A DNA stretch of 64,000 nucleotides from Lutjanus erythropterus. Lineage: Eukaryota; Chordata; Actinopteri; Lutjaniformes; Lutjanidae. The DNA is taken from the NCBI GenBank assembly GCA_020091685.1, contig CM034591.1, positions 32,323,555-32,387,554 on the forward strand. The letters run 5' to 3'. Shown in pieces: positions 13,561-26,208 of this stretch. Under the pieces are notes generated by a model. The model was not told where the DNA came from and ran no database searches. It saw only the letters and a list, made by a program, of their open reading frames with translations. A program made the translations under genes and the position numbers. Each line of letters begins with the position of its first letter. Position 1 is the stretch's first letter.

Positions 13561-14572
13561 GAAACAAGTGAAATAATCTCATCCTCTCCCATAAATTAAT
13601 TATTTTAGGACTTAATAATATACACAGCGATGTATTAAACTGAACATATTTTGCAATACAAAGGCTGTAAAGGATGAATACAATGAGAAAAAACTGGAAA
13701 GAGGTTCACATACAATCTGCTGCAGTACAGTACATTGAAGTATATGCTGTCTCCCAAATGCACTTGTGTTTAAAGTATTTATTTACCACACCTATTTCTT
13801 TTGGATGACTGGTAAAGGGACCAAAATGCTTGGCCTCGATGGCTGCAATAATCTGGTGAGGAAAGATTTTCTTCCCCAAAGTCACAGACTTACTGACATG
13901 TTAATCAGACACCAAGTCTAGTTTAAAGTATTTAACCCACTGGAAAAAGTGTCTTTATCTCTCTTTTTTTTTTCTTTCCTAGAACTACTGATGTATTTAT
14001 TTTCTTCCTCCTCTCGCTCTGTGTTGTTGGTCTCCTCAGCTTGAAGCGTCTGGTCTCATTAGATCAAACTGTTTGTATCCAAGTAGCTGGAGGAGCAAGG
14101 TGGGAGAGAGTAGATCAAAGGTTTGTGTTGTATGTTTCTCTCCGTCTGACCCGACACAATTGTGGAGAGGGACTATGTTAAAGATGTCCTCTAAATATTT
14201 ATGCTGAAATGGCACCAAAGGCCTCAGACGAGCGGTTAGCAACCTCTTCACCCAACACTGACGCTGGGTCTGAAACTGTTCACCTATTCACTAAAAAGTA
14301 AAAAAAAACATGCTACGCAAAGCATGATGGTACATTACATATAAGGTATACATTCTGTTGTATTGTTGGATTATTGGAGACTTCAGACAGCACTACAAAA
14401 TGGGAGACAATATTAAATTGACTTTTCCTAAATCTGGCACCTTTTCACTCTGTGCTCCAATGACAGTTGAGCAAGCTTGGCATCTCCTTGGTCAACTTTC
14501 TCCTTTCCTGTTTTTGTTCTTACTTTTGTACTTGCTGAGGAACCTGTAAAAGCAACATATACTCACGTTCTA

Positions 14573-15010
14573 ATTAGCAAATGTTAGCAAAACGCTAGCT
14601 AACAAGCAAGCTTATCTATAGCAATCATTAACTAGCTAGTAAACTAGTGTTTTGCTAACATATGTTAGGGTCATGTCTGGAAGGGAACCCGAGGTTTGCA
14701 AAACTTGAGCATGCGTGCTTGATTCAACACAGTAGGGCTCTTGTCACTTTAAGACTTTGTTGAATTATAATTTCCATGTTTTTTTGTTTGTTTGTTTGTT
14801 TTGTTAGGTTCAGCCACAAAAAAGCTTGACTTGGGTAGGTTTCAGCACAAAAACTACTTGGGCAGGTTCAGGAAAAGATCATGGTTTGTGGTTAAAATTT
14901 TTGCTAATATTAGCTAACTGAAGATGTGACCCTGTATGTTGCTTTTACAGGAAAAGAAGGAAGTTAACTGAAGTACCAAGCTTGCTCAACTGTAATTGGA
15001 GCATAGAGCA
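14573..15010. mobile_element. Second copy of the interior of the 2629-3640 element
   Basis: Shared text in the same order includes caatcattaactagctagt, tagtgttttgctaa, taatattagctaact, gaagatgtgaccct and gcttgctcaact. About 200 bp of unrelated or diverged sequence separates the two shared blocks. The terminal repeats seen in the other copy were not recognised here, so the ends are approximate. Confidence 0.65.
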
Positions 15011-15928
15011 AAAGGGACAGGACTTAGGACGGGTCATCTGGGGGGACTTTGTAATGGACACTGAGTGATTTCAGAGTCAGCCCTATATTTGATCTTCTGG
15101 GAATAACGCAGCCATATTGGTTAAAAAAAAAGTGTACATTTCCGATATCCTAGCCAGTTGTGGTACTTGGGTATTTTAAACAGAACCCTGAATGGTTTTA
15201 TACCCTTCTGTTTCCCATTAATAATAGATGCCCGTTTAGTTTTTTTTTTTTTTTTGCACTAAACCCAGTCTGTAAAGGGGACGGGGGGCAGGCTAGTAAA
15301 ATTTCCGCTCAGATTGTAATTGTTCACCTTGGTTACAGTTTTTGTACTGAATGTTATCATGTGGTCAATGACTTACTGAAGAAGCCTTAAGATTACACTT
15401 TTATAGGACAAAATCTTCAAACTGCCAATATCTACAAGGACTCAGTATCCACACACATATTTTATCTGCCTTATATTACTGCTAGCTGTTACAGTTAAAC
15501 CTGTCTTAGCCATTTCACTGCTCAAATGAATGCCAACAGTGGCTTTCTCACACTTTCTGGAGGAAATGTTTCATAATGTAATTTAAACATTGTTTAGTGC
15601 ACAGTGTGATTGGCTATGATGGCATAGCTTACTCATCAGTTGCATTTGTAATCTTTCTGGTACTCTGTTTTTCATAATGGTCATTGAGGTATACAGTCAG
15701 GTATTTATCATTAAGAATATCACTTTGGTTTATTCTGCAGCTGGTATTCCTATTGGCATCCCATCTGACTGACGTGCAGCAGTATGATTGGAAGACTATA
15801 TTCAGTGATTCTTGTGATATTTCAAGCACAAAAAAATAACAATACTCAATCACTTTCAGGTTAGTGGGTGGTAATTATGAGAAGGTTGTGGACAGGAAAT
15901 GGTATATGGTGTGGTGTGGTTGATTAAA

Positions 15929-16000
15929 GACCATAATTATCTGTGGGTCATTGAGTTTGATGGAGACCATAATTATCTGTGGGTTATTGAGTATGATGAA
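15929..16000. repeat. 36-bp tandem duplication
   Basis: Two head-to-tail copies, starting at 15929 and 15965, each begin gaccataattatctgtggg and differ at a few positions. They keep an open frame because 36 is a multiple of three. Confidence 0.85.
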
Positions 16001-16879
16001 ATAGTCACTGGTCTTGAGGACAGAATATTTCTTATAAAATCACTAAATGAGTTTTATGTATCTGTGCAAATTTTAATCACAAGCTACAATAAACCGTTCA
16101 TAAGGTGTTTTGTTTTCTGGACTGGTGCTGAATATTTTCAAGGCACCAGCCTATACTGCACAGTAGGTGTTTTTATGTGCTACATACCTGCTGAAGCGAA
16201 GGCCTCATCTTTGTCACAGCGGAGTCACAAAAGAGAGTATGCACTATGAACTGCATTTTACAAATGTATACTTTTTCCCCCCAAGTTGTGCAAAATTCAA
16301 AAGAATAAAAACATCTTAAGTGATTTTGCCTTGATGTTTTATTGTGTTAATGAGCTTTGTCCTTTGAGTTTCCTATGCAGGTAATCTGCATAGTCACTGA
16401 TTATCAACATTTGTGTTTTCTTTAAATCAATTATTAGTTACAATCATAAGCCCTTTCTTTAAAAAAGGACTATACGTGACACATCAGAAAGTCTTAGATA
16501 ATTAAACTTCTCCTTTTCTATTTGAAAGATAGTTCATCAAAAAAAATAATGGGCCTCAGAGCTTTCCATGGGTTTCGTTAAACCACTTTGAGTGTATGTG
16601 TGTGAACAAAAACACAGCTGGTACAATTTCTCACTATTGATTTGACTGGATATTGAGGGCTGTGAGATGAGAAACAAAACCTCAAATTGTGTGTATTGAT
16701 CTTGCTCGACGATCCCAAAGCCGTTATCCGTGACAGCATCCTCCCGGTAGCGAATAAGACTTAAACGGTCATGAGAAAATTAACATCATGCTTCTCTCAA
16801 AAATAACCATAAAATGAGGAATCGGTTTTATTGAATATGGCGCGTGGGGTTATTGACGGGTCTAGCCGTTAGCTCCGCG

Positions 16880-16990
16880 TAGCAACAGTGTGTCCATGGA
16901 GGCACTGTTGTCATGACGACCGTGAAACACTGAGCACCCTCCAAGGCTGCTGGTGTGAGAATCACGAAGTGACGAAACAAAGGTAACGTG
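16880..16990 (+). promoter_or_regulatory. wdr93: Candidate wdr93 promoter with RFX X-box and 5' non-coding exon
   Basis: GTTGTCATGACGAC at 16907-16920 is a near-palindrome that departs from the ideal X-box GTTGCCATGGCAAC at three of 14 bases. A further half-site, AGCAAC, lies at 16881-16886. RFX factors bind X-boxes in the promoters of ciliary genes. A candidate donor (AAAG|gtaacg, intron from 16983) could join a short leader exon to the acceptor ending at 17408, just before the wdr93 ATG. The transcription start is inferred, not seen. Confidence 0.5.
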
Positions 16991-17409
16991 GGGAAAAATA
17001 ATACGTTGTGATATTTTTTCTTTAATAAACAGCTAACCAAAGGTCTGTATGAGTTCACCTGTCTGTTTTCCTTTCCATGGATGCTGTAGCTAACGTTAGC
17101 AACCTTGGGTGGACATTTTTGCTGTGTTGTTAGCCTTAGTTCGCTATTGTGCTTTGACAGAGGGAGTATACGCAAGTATAGTTATGAATGCTGGACATTT
17201 AGTTATGATTGGGTATTTTTACTATGTAGAACTGACCCTTTACCTAAATGTACTACAAGGAGTAGTATTTCTAGGCTATTTCTGTATAGTCATTCTTGAT
17301 ACTTGCCATGGGGTCGGATTCTAAACTTTCTGGCCCAGCTAGCAGAAAATTCAGCAGGTTACAGAAAACAAAATACTTTGTTTAAAATGAACATTGTTTT
17401 GGTCACAGG

Positions 17410-20400
17410 ATGTCCATGTCCACCACAAAAGGTACCCCCGACTCAGAAATAGAAGACGCTTCCAAAACAGAGACATCCAGAGAGAAAACACCTACTTTGG
17501 AACTGTCTGGTGTGACACAGGTACAGATAAGGAGTTGAAACTTACTGGGTTGTTTCTGGAAAATAAGTTCATGACAGAGATGTTAAAAATCTAGTACTTG
17601 ACAAACCACCTGGCAAAACTTCCTAAACTAATGTCAAATAAAGTCAAGATTATTTGTGTAGCCCAATATCAAATATGTCCAAAAGGCTGTACAATGTAAA
17701 TATCAATATCAATTTCTCACTGTTGATACTTATCCATCAGCTTCCAGAGAGCACCAACTGCCTGGCATGCTCAGAAGATGGCAGGTACCTCAGTCTGGGT
17801 CATTCCCAGGGCTTGTCTGTGTGGTGTCCATCGTCTCTGAACTGTATTGCAGAGTGGCTGGAGGACAGAGTAGAAATTACATCTATTCAAATGACGAGGA
17901 TGACTGAGACGGCATATCTGCTTGGCACTGTTGATGATATGGGTGGGTAATATGCCTCTGATCAGGTACTGCGTCCCCTAAGTTTCTGTTTATTAACTCT
18001 CATAGACAGTCAAATACAGATTGACATTTATTTGGACATTTGCCCTGAAGTCATGAACTATTCTTGCACTGAAATGAGACAATAAAACCCAAGAGTTAGA
18101 GGAAAGAAAGATTTTTAAAAAAAAAAAGGTTTTCCAGAAATTGTAGAAACGGGTACTTTTATACAAATGTAGCATCATTCTGACATCAGCTGCTGTCATC
18201 TTCCACTGCAGGTGTTGCCAGAGTCTTTGTATACAGCTGTGAAGGTATTCACCTCCTCACTATTATTAATGTCATGGTATGTATCGTCAGTGTCATTTCT
18301 TGAGATGTACCACCAATTTCTTCATAATTGTAAAAGAAAACATAAGAGAGAAATCTAAGTTTTTACTTTCACCACCAGAAAAAGTTTTATGTGTCATTGA
18401 TAAGATACTTATAGAGAGTTTAGGATGAATCAAGCTGTTTTTGTCTTTTGTATCATTTTTGTTGTGACATTTTCTATTTTTATTTACAGGATATAGTCTC
18501 CATTTTATAATTTATGTACTTATATTTATGTGATTCAAAATATGCTTTCAACATCAGGAAAATGTCAACAAAAGGAGCATCTGCCTGACATTCAAACTAT
18601 CTGAAGGGGGAGATTATGGAGCTGCATCGATCAGCTGTAAGGGCTGGCATTTCTTTCTTTTGAGCTGTGTTTATTATGAGATTTTAATTAACTGAATCAT
18701 GTGAATTTCACACCTCCTCTCAGGCAACGGTGATCTTTGGCTCGAGGTCTATCACTTCCCCTTAGAAGCATGGCAGAAAGAGTTAGAGGTGGCACTCTCA
18801 CAAAAACAGGTATTGTATGGTTTGAATATGGGTTTTTATTAAGCATCACAAAAGGCATCTTACTAATAGTGAAATGTGACTGTCAGCTACCATTTGAATC
18901 TTAGCTTAGGTTTAAATTGTACACAAACAAAAAAGGGTCTGAGCCATTGAATCTTGAAAAGTGAGAACATGCTAAAGATGAAAGGACTGAGAAAATGTAC
19001 TACACTAAATACAGTTGGTGCACAAATACGGGCGCATAATGGCAGAAAGAGCACAAAAAGGCTGGGATGTGATACTACCTGAGAAGGAGCGCAGACCTTG
19101 AAACATGTTTCAATCCAGCTGCTATTCCTTTTGTGATCGACATGTCAAGTGCCTTTCTTTGTGCACATACTGTAATACATATACACACACACTGTACATT
19201 TTCTCAGTCCTTTCATCTTTGTACTCCTGACCTGGCTGGGAAGCATTTTTCCACAGTTTTTTCATAGTTTTACATATGCCCCTTTAACTGCTGCTAGACA
19301 CTACTATACATCATTGAATTACAAGTTAAGTATTTTAGTTATTTTGAGAATATTTTGAAAATCCTTCAGGCAGCTGGAATTTTCTTTTTATCCACAGGAC
19401 CCAAATTCACCTGGAGATGTGGATGTAAAATGGTCTCCAGTTGCAGTGGTGATTAAAATCAAGCCACCCAAAATTCCAGCAGGTATAATTTTATTGTGAG
19501 AAAAAGTTTAATACAACTACACTGCAGTATAATTGAACCAAACAGAAATCTGTTCTGTGTTTATGTGTGTTTGTTTATGTGTGTGTTTGTGTGTAAGTAG
19601 GGGTGATGGTATAGATGCAGAGGTGTGAGTGCCTGTATGTATCTGTCAGTTACATACAGGCACACATTTAAATGACTGATTATTAGGGCCGCACAATTAA
19701 TCGCAATATTATTGAAATTGCAAGATTGGCCAAGTGCACTATCCAAATCATCACAGAACCATAAGCAAATCACAGGTTTTTTTTGAAGAAGAAGAAAGAA
19801 TGTGTGGGAAAACAGCATTATAATGAGGAACTGTAGAGCTGCAGAGATGCCCTGGCCTGACAGTCTTATTCAATAGATAGATATGTTTGTTTGGTACAGA
19901 CCTCAAAAAATATCACATCACCTTGATGTTGATAGATTTCTTTGCCGTGTGGTGCAGCCCTAATGTGTATATGTGTCCCACCAGTTCTGTTAATTGTTTA
20001 CTTTTGCAAATTAAATTGAAAGAATATATGAGCATACAGTCAGTATCCCACCATGTTTCTGCTGTTTTGCAGGAATGGCATTGGATGGTCCACATGAGGC
20101 CTTGCAGATGACAGAATTTCTGACACACTGTTTGGCTGTGGATGTAGACGCCAGCAGCAGTCATCAATGGGAGGAACAAGCTTTCAATACAGATGCAGTA
20201 AAAACAGTTGAACGCCCAAGGTGCAATAAAGTTGACAAACACATTCAGCATTTCAAAATTGACCTGCTAAGATAACGCTGTTGTAGATTTAATACATACA
20301 TGGCCGTGGATTGTGTGAAATAGTTAAAGGAAAAATCTGTAATATATTTACTGTAATAAGTAATATAATAACCGTGATATGTCATCAGAGATTAACAAAA

Positions 20401-23400
20401 CATGCCAAGTTGAAACACTTGCTTCTCTGACAACAGTGCTACTGCCATGGTGTCTTCCATTGGAATTTCTATCCCAGCCCATAACTTGTGTTATTGTTTT
20501 CCTGTTTCACATCAATCACAGTTCAAATTAATGCAGAATGTTTGCCCAATGAGTTAATGATCTGTTAATGAGTCAAAATAAATCAATAATCTTTAAGAAG
20601 GAGTAGATGTTTATAACAGCAAAACAACTAGGAAAACATTTAGCAGCTTTTTAATGGAATCTGGCTGGCAGTCACTGAACTCAAACTAAGCGTGTATTTA
20701 CGTAGCGGTGGGGTTTTTTTTGTCAGGTTAACCGTCTTAGCTTAACATTGACTTAACATTGATTGCTCGCTTCATGTCTCATGGTTATTTTATGGTTCTC
20801 ATTACATTGAATCTTTTTCAGGTGCTGCACCAATCACTTTCTTTTGCCTTGTGGTCGGTTTCCTGGTGACAGCAAAGAAAAGTCTCAGCCAGGTTTGTAT
20901 ACGGGTATTTTCAATGGTAACAAAAAAAAAACAGTTGGCCAGTACTGTCTCAGAGCCCTTTCCACTATAAATTTTGACAAGAATAGATCATAAACAGGGT
21001 CCTTCTGTTTTAATGAATAACTAATTCTGATAGATTTTATCCCTCAAATTCATTCAATTCCCTATAGAGGCATGTAGTGACAGGCCATGCTTATTTTAAT
21101 GTCATCTTTAATCTCTGACCTTTTCTCAGCAGGATTGCCTGTTGCTGTCTGTGTGTGGTGGAGTGGTAGCCATAATCTTCTTCATTATTTGCTTAAAAAA
21201 GCACCAAAGAACAAACCAAGTAGGATATTTATTTGCTCAAAGATGAATCTGATGGATTTTCACGGCCACATCATGTGCTGCCTGCTTTTTTTCTTTGTTC
21301 TGGAGAAGGCAAGAGGCATACATTTTTGGTTTTAACTCTTCTCTTTTTGAGGCAGATGTGGAACCGATGCCAGATGTTTTGTGGCCAAATGCAAAGGAAA
21401 TCCTCTGCTCTGCTGTTAGCAGATGCACCCATTACATAGCGCTTGGGCTCAGTGATGGTTTGGTGTGTGTCTGGGACAGGCAATCTGGTGAGCAAACCTC
21501 ATGGTGAGGTATCTCTGACATTCTAGTCAAATCAAATGTTGTAGAGAAAGCCACATTCAGATCAGTCAAATTTATCCCATCTTACAAAACTGGTTTTCCT
21601 GGGAAAACAGAGTGAATTAATTTATTTTAATTGTGAATTAGAAAAGTTGGAGGGCCACCTGGCACCCTTTCAGGGGGTCAGACTTTGCCTTAAGGCTGCA
21701 AGTTGAGTATTACCGACTTAAGATTTTCCTGATAGGAAGGGCGCCTGTTTGATTCTCATGTCCTTGTCTTTCCCTCAGGGTCTCCATTGTCTGTTGTCTC
21801 AGTGTCAGCAACAGACAGTATTTTCTCCAGGATACAGTTTGTAGACTACTGTCCTATGTCTGCTGATGATTCCCAGACTTTTACTGCAGCAAAAGTCCAC
21901 CTTTTGGTGTTGTGTAAAAATGGAGCAATCCTTTCAGTCACCACAGGACGAGGGACACGATCCTGCACAACACAAATCACTGAAAGGTTACCTGAGTTTT
22001 TGATATTTCCATATTTAATATACAACTAACTTTTTCATGACTAATGAAATGCAAGCATATTGCATTAGAGAAAACATTTTCACAAACTATCATGTCTCCA
22101 CAGGCCAAAACACAGCGGAGACCTCCCAACTGTCACTGCATCCGTGCCGTTTCTGCAGAGCTTGGTAGGAACACTGAAGTTGTTGATAAAAAGTTTAAAG
22201 CTTTTAATATGAAAGTTCATTTTATAGAAGTGACAGTTTTACAATTTTCTGCTATTTGGGTCCTGCTGTTTGATTTTTTATTTTTTTGTCTCAACTAGTT
22301 GCTTGTGGTGCAAAGAAATGGAAAAATGTTCCTCCAAGATGTCATTAACAAAACCACTGCGTGCTTCTTGATTCCTCCCACAACTCATATGATTGCTGCT
22401 CCCTGCAATCCAGTCTACACTCTAAACACCAGACAGCAAACCCTGCTCATAAAAGGTAAACCTTTTGTTTTGCATTGCACCATAGCAAAGTTTCAGGAGA
22501 AATATATTGATGATGGAATAGCTGATTACGTTATTATGATTTCTGTATGTTCACATTAACATTGGTGTGTAAGCATAATAGCTGCTGGTATAAGGTTACA
22601 TGAACTTTGAAGTGCTGTAATTAAAGGCTTTTATGTCTCAGCAGGAGACCGGGACCCCACCTGGAGTAAAGGAGGCCAGAGTCAGCTTTTCATCTTCAAT
22701 TTTGGAGAGTCTGATATCTTTAAGCAGTACATTGTTTCACTTCCAGACTCTCCACAACAAGAAGAAACACTGAGCTGGTTCACTCTAGAGGAAACCTGCA
22801 ATCTCTACCTTCAGCAAAGGTTGCATTTTTCATACCTTCATGCCACTGTAATCTGAATATGTGGTGTCATTTTACTTTTGAAATTTACTCCCAAGCTGAG
22901 TCAGACAATATGTGGGCTCCATAGCACAGATTATTCATATTTTTACATTAAAGTATCTTGTCATGTGTTTCTTATGTTTTCATGTGAAGAGCGCTGTCTG
23001 TGGATGAAAGGAACAAAGCTATAACACAGACCTGGAATCAGCTGCAGGAAATTGCTGAGATGGTACAGCAGAGACACAGCAAAGCTACAGCCACAGAGGT
23101 ACTACTGTATACAGTGTTTGTTTTCATGTTCATCTCATGGTGTTTTAAAGCTTCTTCTGCGGTAAATCTAGTGCAGTGTAGCGTTGAAAGGGTTTCTTTT
23201 CTTTTTTAACAAATACATAAATTAAAGGTTCAGTGATTTATACAGCAGAAATGGAATATAATAACATCAATAATAACGATAACAATACTAAATTAAAAAA
23301 ATGTTTAAAAAAAAAAAAAAAAACTTTATGCAGCACTTTTGCAAACTGAGTTTACAAACAGAAAGCCAAACCAAACAGACAGACAAACAAACAAACAGAA

Positions 23401-23610
23401 GCAAGACAAAATTAAGCTATAATTGAGGTTTAATTAAAACACAAGCAAAAGACACTAAAATATAGTAAAAAATAAGTGATGACAACAAGAAAAACATGTC
23501 AATAAAATAAAGAGAGATAAAGGGAAAAGAATGCAGAGATGCCACCACAGGATGTCATCTAGTTAGTATGAATAAATTAAAAAGAACAAAATGGATAAAA
23601 TAAATATATG

Positions 23611-23668
<58 letters not shown>

Positions 23669-24055
23669 CATATATTTATTTTATCCATTTTGTTCTTTTT
23701 AATTTATTCATACTAACTAGATGACATCCTGTGGTGGCATCTCTGCATTCTTTTCCCTTTATCTCTCTTTATTTTATTGACATGTTTTTCTTGTTGTCAT
23801 CACTTATTTTTTACTATATTTTAGTGTCTTTTGCTCTGTGAACTGGCTCCTATGGGCTCAACATATCTACAGAGGAGCAGGTCCTCCTCCACGGAGGTCG
23901 CCGTGTTGTACTACCATGTTTCAGCAGTAGCTCAGAATGGGCAAACCAAACCTTTTATGTTGCGTGAATTTTGCAGTCACCATAGATTCTCCTACACGCT
24001 TGGAATGGAAGGAGAGACAAGGTGTGTGCTAACTCTCACCACTACATGCCACTAA
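17410..24055 (+). CDS. wdr93: WD repeat-containing protein 93 (ciliary WDR93)
   Basis: Sixteen exons join with consistent phases to 668 codons plus TAA; human WDR93 is about 686. Exons: 17410-17520, 17741-17942, 18212-18276, 18558-18636, 18724-18809, 19398-19482, 20073-20220, 20822-20892, 21133-21219, 21356-21487, 21779-21986, 22104-22164, 22299-22455, 22645-22819, 22990-23098, 23825-24055. WD-type blades are visible as LACSEDGRYLSLGHSQGLSVW (exon 2), DLWLEVYHF (exon 5) and HYIALGLSDGLVCVWDRQSG (exon 10). The N-terminus is a polar, acidic and threonine-rich segment. WDR93 orthologues (FAP297 in Chlamydomonas) belong to the C1d part of the axonemal central apparatus; that role is from the family, not this sequence. 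The start is the first ATG after the acceptor at 17408. The last exon begins inside a perfect palindrome. Its 3' end could alternatively splice onward at a GT after codon AGA.ACA.AG, so the C-terminus is less certain. Confidence 0.85.
19684..19962. mobile_element. Short hAT-like MITE in a wdr93 intron
   Basis: The left end TAGGGCCGCACAATTA and the right end read on the other strand, TAGGGCTGCACCAC, form imperfect inverted repeats. The body has the tcgcaatattattgaaattg text common in fish hAT MITEs. No clear target duplication was found. It has no coding capacity. Confidence 0.65.
23444..23835. repeat. Perfect 392-bp palindrome across the last wdr93 3' splice site
   Basis: Positions 23444-23639 are the exact reverse complement of 23640-23835, with no spacer. 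I checked blocks across both arms and saw no mismatch. The centre is a (TA)n run of about 50 bp (23615-23664). The right arm contains the final polypyrimidine/AG acceptor (AG at 23823-23824) and the first 11 bases of the last wdr93 exon. The left arm is therefore an inverted copy of functional splice-site DNA. No target duplication flanks it. Confidence 0.95.
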
Positions 24056-24203
24056 ATCTGCTACACGACACGCTGGTCCTTTAAGTGAAAAAGATTTAAT
24101 TAAAATGTCTGAATCATCTTAAGACATTGACTTGAAAATATATTTGAAGATAGAATTTTCTGTTTTTAAATATTTTTGATGAATTCAAATTTTGACATTT
24201 TCC

Positions 24204-24209
24204 AATAAA
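24204..24209 (+). terminator. wdr93: Candidate polyadenylation signal of wdr93
   Basis: AATAAA about 150 bases after the wdr93 stop codon, the first canonical signal downstream. A second AATAAA follows near 24721. Confidence 0.45.
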
Positions 24210-25609
24210 CCATAGATGATAAACTGCAAGCATTCAGTCAATACTTGATGTTTATTTTATAGTTTTCCGATCCATATTGATTTATGTTATTCTGTCTGGT
24301 GTATGGGCACATAGGGCCTATGGATGCTATTTATATCCTTTCCTTAACAAATTTAAAAAAATTTAAATGATCACATATAATATTTTCTCCAGGGCTATAA
24401 ATAATGCAGGCAGTCCACACTGCAGCAAATAAGAGAATTTAGTGAAATTACTAAAAAGTATTGCTAAGTTGAAGCAAATGGTAAGAGTTCTGTTTATGAA
24501 GTTTGGAGTAAGCAGTAGATACCATGGTAATTAGATCTAAGGCTTTAGGATTATATCCATTGTTTATGGTAAATCATAATATGATTAAGTTGTTCAAGTA
24601 TTTCTTTTTAATTATTGACAATTCATCCTCTTACAGCAACACTTTGATTCAGTGGCTCTGACTGAAAGTGGATTGTTGCTATGTGTAGCACTATTTCAAG
24701 CTGAATTTCTGCACTGGGACAATAAAATGTTTTTCTTATCTTGTAAATGCACGCTGCAAACAGACTGTCAGCAAGCCTTGTTTTAAATCGATCTCACGGG
24801 TCCAAATGTGATCATACATACCAACATAAAATAGAGTTTGTCTTTGTCTCTTGTAGAAAGGAATAAGTTTCTTGTGTTGCATTAGGCAACATTTTATATC
24901 TGTGATGCTGGCAGGACGTCTCAATATGCATTTTTAAAAGATGAGTGTATTCAGGCTGGATATGACTGGGTCATACTCAGTCGCGACAAGTTGGCATTAC
25001 GTTGCCTTTAGGGTTGTTGAATGTTTCATATGTCATGTTTTTAATTTCAGAAGACACAAAAAACTAGGACAGGATGCTGAGATTATACTTAAATTGCTTA
25101 ATTTAATTAAAATTTTATCTGTCATGCAACAGTCTTAAAAGCATTCATAACATTAAAACCCATTCAGGGCTTTGACTGTCTTTACTGTGAAAATTTAGGT
25201 TTAGTTTTGGTTTAGGCAGTAACAAAAGAAGAGGTATGTTCTTGTGCACCTAAACAGTCTCATGTCACCAATACGATTTACTTAGAAGTTAATGGAAAAA
25301 ACAAACATTTTATTCAATTCTTTAATCCACTGACCTCACTGAGGAGTCTAAACGAAATGTGAACTAAACATAATCACTCTTTTTTGCATTAAAGGTACTA
25401 CGAGGGTATTAACTGGATATTAACTCAATTTATTACTGATGCCTCTGTGTGGCCTACATAAGCAAACGAGACTATCAGAAGATTGGCTGTTTCCATATAG
25501 ATGTTCTTAATGCCTGCCACTAGGTCAGTCGTACATTAGCCAGTTAAAAAGAAGCAGGAGGAGATCATATGATCTTATGAATCAACTTGAAAGTTCCCTG
25601 TAGTAGCTG

Positions 25610-26208
25610 TAAAGGGATAGGTTGGTTTGATTTAGAGTTGTATGAGGTACTTTTCAATTGTCAGCGTACTACAGAAGCTAAGCAATGAACTGCTCTGCAC
25701 AGGGTCAGCAACAAAATGTATTTTAGCCACAAAAAAGGTCCACATAAAAATCCATATCATTTTAACAGTATACTATATTTAGAATAATTTTACCACTTAA
25801 CTTTGCTGTCAGACAGTCTTTTCTGACGGGAAACCAACCAAACCAACAAAACTCCATGGCTAAAAGTTATTTTACCTAGTGGCACATGAGAGATGGTGGT
25901 CTGTGAGGTGAAATTACTCATGTGTTTATTGTTCAAGCAATATTTGGCTCAATGCCAGTTTCCCACTGGAAAAGTCTATCTCATTGCAAAGTAAAGCAGT
26001 GAAGATATTTTAAACACCTGAACTGACACTACACTGTGCACTATTGATTTTTTTGTTTGTTTGTTTTTTGTGGACCTTCTTTTAAGTGGCTAAAATACCT
26101 TTTGCGACTGATCCTGCGGACGTGCTGACTGCCATCTACTATAGCCAATACACTGGCTGTAAATAACTCCTACAACCCCACCTCAGACATTTCAAACTAT
26201 CCTTTTAA
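25610..26208. mobile_element. Full-length copy of the inverted-repeat transposon family also seen at 5357
   Basis: The left end aaagggatagg with ttgtatgaggtac and the right end ccccacctcagacattt with actatccttttaa are inverted versions of one another. The pairs cagaagctaagcaatgaact and tgctgactgccatctact match family text. No transposase frame. It is longer than the copy at 5357 and retains both termini. Confidence 0.7.

Larger units (their letters stand above)
13561..16860. other. Intergenic region between ell3 and wdr93
   Basis: No coding exon with family similarity is visible. It holds a transposon-derived repeat at about 14573-15010, a poly-T run near 15240-15255 and a 36-bp tandem duplication at 15929-16000. 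The open frames here (for example 15899-16249) are not conserved as far as I can recognise. Confidence 0.5.

Noticed and set aside
15899-16249. 116-codon open frame with an internal 12-residue duplication
   Set aside because: The duplication is a 36-bp tandem repeat that preserves frame by length alone. No family similarity or splice context.
23444-23835. Palindrome as a transposon with long inverted ends
   Set aside because: There is no spacer, no target duplication, no transposon-like terminus, and one arm ends inside a coding exon.
24640-24735. SINE or LINE 3' end with tttctgcactgggacaataa
   Set aside because: The end resembles a fish retroelement tail, but no head, promoter boxes or second copy could be identified, so it was not listed as an element.
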